Assembly (NCBI GenBank): GCA_019925105.1
Contig: JAHGAU010000025.1
Location: 806,001 to 870,000, forward strand
DNA length: 64,000 bases
Direction of reading: 5' to 3'
Source: Niebla homalea
Taxonomy: Eukaryota; Ascomycota; Lecanoromycetes; Lecanorales; Ramalinaceae
Made by a program: the position numbers and the translations under genes. The notes under the pieces were generated by a model, which had not been told where the DNA came from, made no database searches, and was given only the letters and a program-made list of their open reading frames with translations. Below are positions 61,501 to 64,000 of the stretch, one piece after another. The first letter of the stretch is position 1. Every line of letters starts with the position of its first letter.

Positions 61501-62560
61501 CTCTTTAAGAAGGTTTTATTATTGGGATAATTTCATTAATTATTTTGTTTAATACCTTTATTACTTACTTTACGAAGAGGTTAATCCGGTCTTTATTATT
61601 TAGTTAAGGGAGGTCCGCGAACTATACTATTATCTCTTCCGTTTTTATATGAACCTCTATTTTTTTAGCCGTCTTTTATGCCCTCCTTACCGGTAATAAT
61701 AAGGTTATATTAACGGTCTAATTTAAGGTTATCTGTATCGGTATATAATCCGAGCCATATTTTAAGTCCTTTCGTAGCCCATATATTACGACCGCGCCGG
61801 TAACCCCTTCCGTATTAAAGGTTAGATTAATCGTTATTTTAAATTTATAATTCTTTTACGTAATAGTCTTTTATAATATTAATAATAAAAGGTTAATTTA
61901 AGCGGTAACTATTAATAAGTTATCCGATTTAACGTAATTTATCGTACGTCCTTCCTCGTTTTATATATAATAATATAGGTTAAAGTCTTTAAGCAATATA
62001 TATTCGTTTAAAGTAATTAAGATTTTTTTAAATAACGGTATCGTAAAAGGTCCTTCCTTATTAACCGGCGGCGGATTATATACGTTATAAATATTAAAGT
62101 CGCCCTTTAAGTTCTTTTCCCTTATAATACGGAGTATATAAAGGTTTCTATTATAGTAAGTAATATCCTAGCTATTTATATCGAGCCGCTTATTTATAAA
62201 AAAATATATTCTGGTTATTTTATCCCTTTTAAAGGCTAAGTAAAACTTCTTTTCCGGGTTAATAAACGAATATATATATAGGTTATACGGTAATTCCTAT
62301 ATTATTATAATATTAACGTCCTCGACTTTTTTAAACTTAAATATTAATATTATTACTTTGGTTCTTTTATTATAGACGTTATACTATATTACTCTTAGAA
62401 ACGTTAATATATTATCCATTAACCTTTATAAAGGCTCTTTCTTTTATACCCGTTTAGGTTACAGACCTTTTATTAAAGCCGAGCGTTTTCTAACCTAATA
62501 TTTTCCCGGTTATTATTAAAGATATAAAACGGCCAGCCCTTAAAATTAAGATCGTAAAAA
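58580..62560 (-). pseudogene. LINE-C ORF2 remnant: endonuclease and reverse transcriptase
   Basis: Co-linear, inverted, with LINE-D ORF2. The catalytic block is at 60347-60358 (minus), with Asn at both Asp positions. The endonuclease lies at about 61500-62500. Fewer stops than in the sister copies but still inactive. Boundaries are approximate. Confidence 0.8.
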
Positions 62561-64000
62561 GCTTTTTTTTCTTTACCGTTATTTACCCCTTATTATCCGG
62601 TTAATTAAGCTCGCGTTTTAAGGCTGCCTTTAATTGGTTTATTGAATTAATTTCGTACGTATTATACCGTTGGATTTTTACGGTTATCCGGGTCTCCTTA
62701 CGTTTAATCTCCCTGGCCCTTATTATATACCTGGAATTCCATATTGGGTATCCCTTTTTACCGTACGCGGCGTATTTAAGCGCACCCTTTATAAGCCTTT
62801 TAACTATTAGCTTTATATACTTATAGGTATTGTGGCCCTTAGTATAGACCGTATATTTCGTAATATTAAGGCATTTCGTAATAATATATTTATAGCCTTA
62901 ATACTTAAAATATTAATAAATATTAACCGCTTTATTCTATAACTAAGTTATTTTAAAAGATCCCTTTTTAATAATCCCTTTATCCAGGACGTCGTTATAT
63001 ATTTTAATTAACGTTATGTTTAATATAACGGTAGAATATTTCTTTATGCGTTTTAAGGAATTAGGTCTTTTCGTTACCGGCGGAAGCCTATAGTTAACGA
63101 TCTTAAGCCCTAGGTAAAAAACCGTATTCTCCCTTTCTATACTCTTTAACGTGGTTTTTCTTTCGGTTTCCTTAAAACGTAAAAGGCATATTTTATTTAC
63201 TGTGACGGTAAATAATTGCCTTAAAACCTTAGTTAACTTATATTTTCCCTTATTAACTTAAGCCTTAAATTTCTTTAAACTTTCCTTCGCCTTTAAAAAT
63301 ACTATATTAAAGAGGATATCCTTATTTTATAGTTTACGTACCGCAATAATTTATTTTATTAACGGTTCCGTCGTTATTTTAAAAGTTTTTATTAATTATA
63401 GTAGGTTTATTTTTACCGCCGCGTTCCTCTTTTCGTTATTAAATAGGTAAACCATTACTATCCTCGTTTTCCTTAACGTAACCGCCCTTTCCTCCGTTAT
63501 CCCTTTATTCTCTGCTACGGGTACCCCCTTTATTACCTTTATTACCTAGCTTTCTTTTATTTAAAAGGCCGCCGCCTTCGTATTTTCGCCTTATATACTT
63601 AACCTTAAGCCGCCATTTTTACTTTTTATTAATGCCTTTATTACCGCTCCTTAAGAGCCCCATAGTTGCTCCGTTTCTTTTAGTTTTACCCCTATTTTTA
63701 TATAGAAGTTTTTTACGTTTTTTAGCTTAATTTATAATATCGGTTAAGTTTCTAACGTAATATCCTTTTACTTTATTATAAGGAGTCCTTTTAAGGCTTT
63801 TACCGTTTCCCCTGCCGCCCTCTCGCCCTTATTTACCGGGCGACGTTCCGTTTCCGCTTTTTGCCTTTAATCCCTTAAGGTCTTATCCTCCTTATTAACC
63901 TTATTTCCCCTTTATATACCCTTAATAATACTTTCGCCGCGGTCTTCCCGCCCCTTCCCCCTGCTTATACCCTTTACCGTTAATGTTATACCGGCCTTTT
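62561..64000 (-). pseudogene. LINE-C ORF1 remnant, start outside the window
   Basis: Minus-strand ORF1 region, aligning with LINE-D 15400-16700 (for example the GGTACCCRYRGYAGAGAATAAAGGG-type block near 63495-63530). The start codon is beyond 64000. Internal TAA codons show it is a pseudogene. Confidence 0.7.

Larger units (their letters stand above)
58508..64000 (-). mobile_element. LINE-C: Tad-like LINE, 5' end beyond the window
   Basis: This minus-strand LINE has its 3' end at 58508 (ATTGATTGATTGATTG, then TTATACTACGGGTCTAGC). At least 5.49 kb are present; about 0.3 kb of the 5' end is outside. It is inserted in LINE-B ORF1. It is visibly richer in GC, CpA and TpG than LINE-A or -B, so RIP damage is lighter. 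The reverse-transcriptase block reads F-I-N-N-V-Y at 60341-60358. It is the most internal LINE of this nest and probably the youngest. Confidence 0.9.

Noticed and set aside
7522..64000. ATTG/AATC repeats read as microsatellites or a CRISPR-like pattern
   Set aside because: Each run sits exactly at a LINE 3' end next to a conserved motif, so they are retrotransposon tails.

Overview
The window is a 64-kb block of degenerate transposable elements with no intact cellular gene. It is very AT-rich, and CpA/TpG dinucleotides are scarce while CpG survives. Reading frames of recognisable transposon proteins carry dense TAA/TAG codons. This is the signature of repeat-induced point mutation (RIP), so the sequence most likely comes from an AT-rich compartment of a filamentous ascomycete (Pezizomycotina). 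The elements present (Tad-like LINEs with AATC tails, a Ty3/gypsy element, compact LTR elements) fit that assignment. Species cannot be named. No tRNA, rRNA, CRISPR or cellular protein gene was seen, and no open frame exceeds about 92 codons.

Left part (1-7521). An unassigned RIP-degraded stretch is followed by two complete compact LTR elements with perfect 5-bp target duplications: 1414-3129 (ATAAG; carries a gag-like reading frame on the minus strand) and 3212-4922 (AAGAA). A third LTR with an adjacent primer-binding-like site lies at 5529-5699. Then comes AT-rich spacer with a 72-nt A tract.

Middle part (7522-35925). This is one full-length minus-strand LINE (LINE-F, about 5.6 kb of its own sequence) broken by three insertions. 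The first is a 1.7-kb element made largely of ~100-bp tandem repeats (X1, 7855-9584). The second is a 13.2-kb Ty3/gypsy insertion (10222-23448, TSD GAAAC), itself split inside reverse transcriptase by a plus-strand LINE (LINE-D, 15089-20859). The third is X3 (26464-34275), which holds another plus-strand LINE (LINE-E) and a solo LTR. The 13-bp target duplication CCGATATAATTTA brackets the whole LINE-F locus, 28.4 kb apart.

Right part (35939-64000). A second LINE of the same type (LINE-G) is broken by X2 (38281-50637), which contains a full-length minus-strand LINE (LINE-A, 43131-48905). LINE-G is broken again by LINE-B (51007 onward). LINE-B is interrupted by a compact LTR element (53451-55573, TSD ATAAC) and by LINE-C (58508 to the window end). 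The 5' ends of G, B and C lie beyond the window.

The most unusual component is the X family (X1, X2, X3). One end is conserved, with a hairpin just inside it, subterminal tandem repeats of about 90-108 bp follow, and the interior of X2 keeps traces of a long unidentified coding frame. Names such as LINE-A or X1 are labels for this window only.
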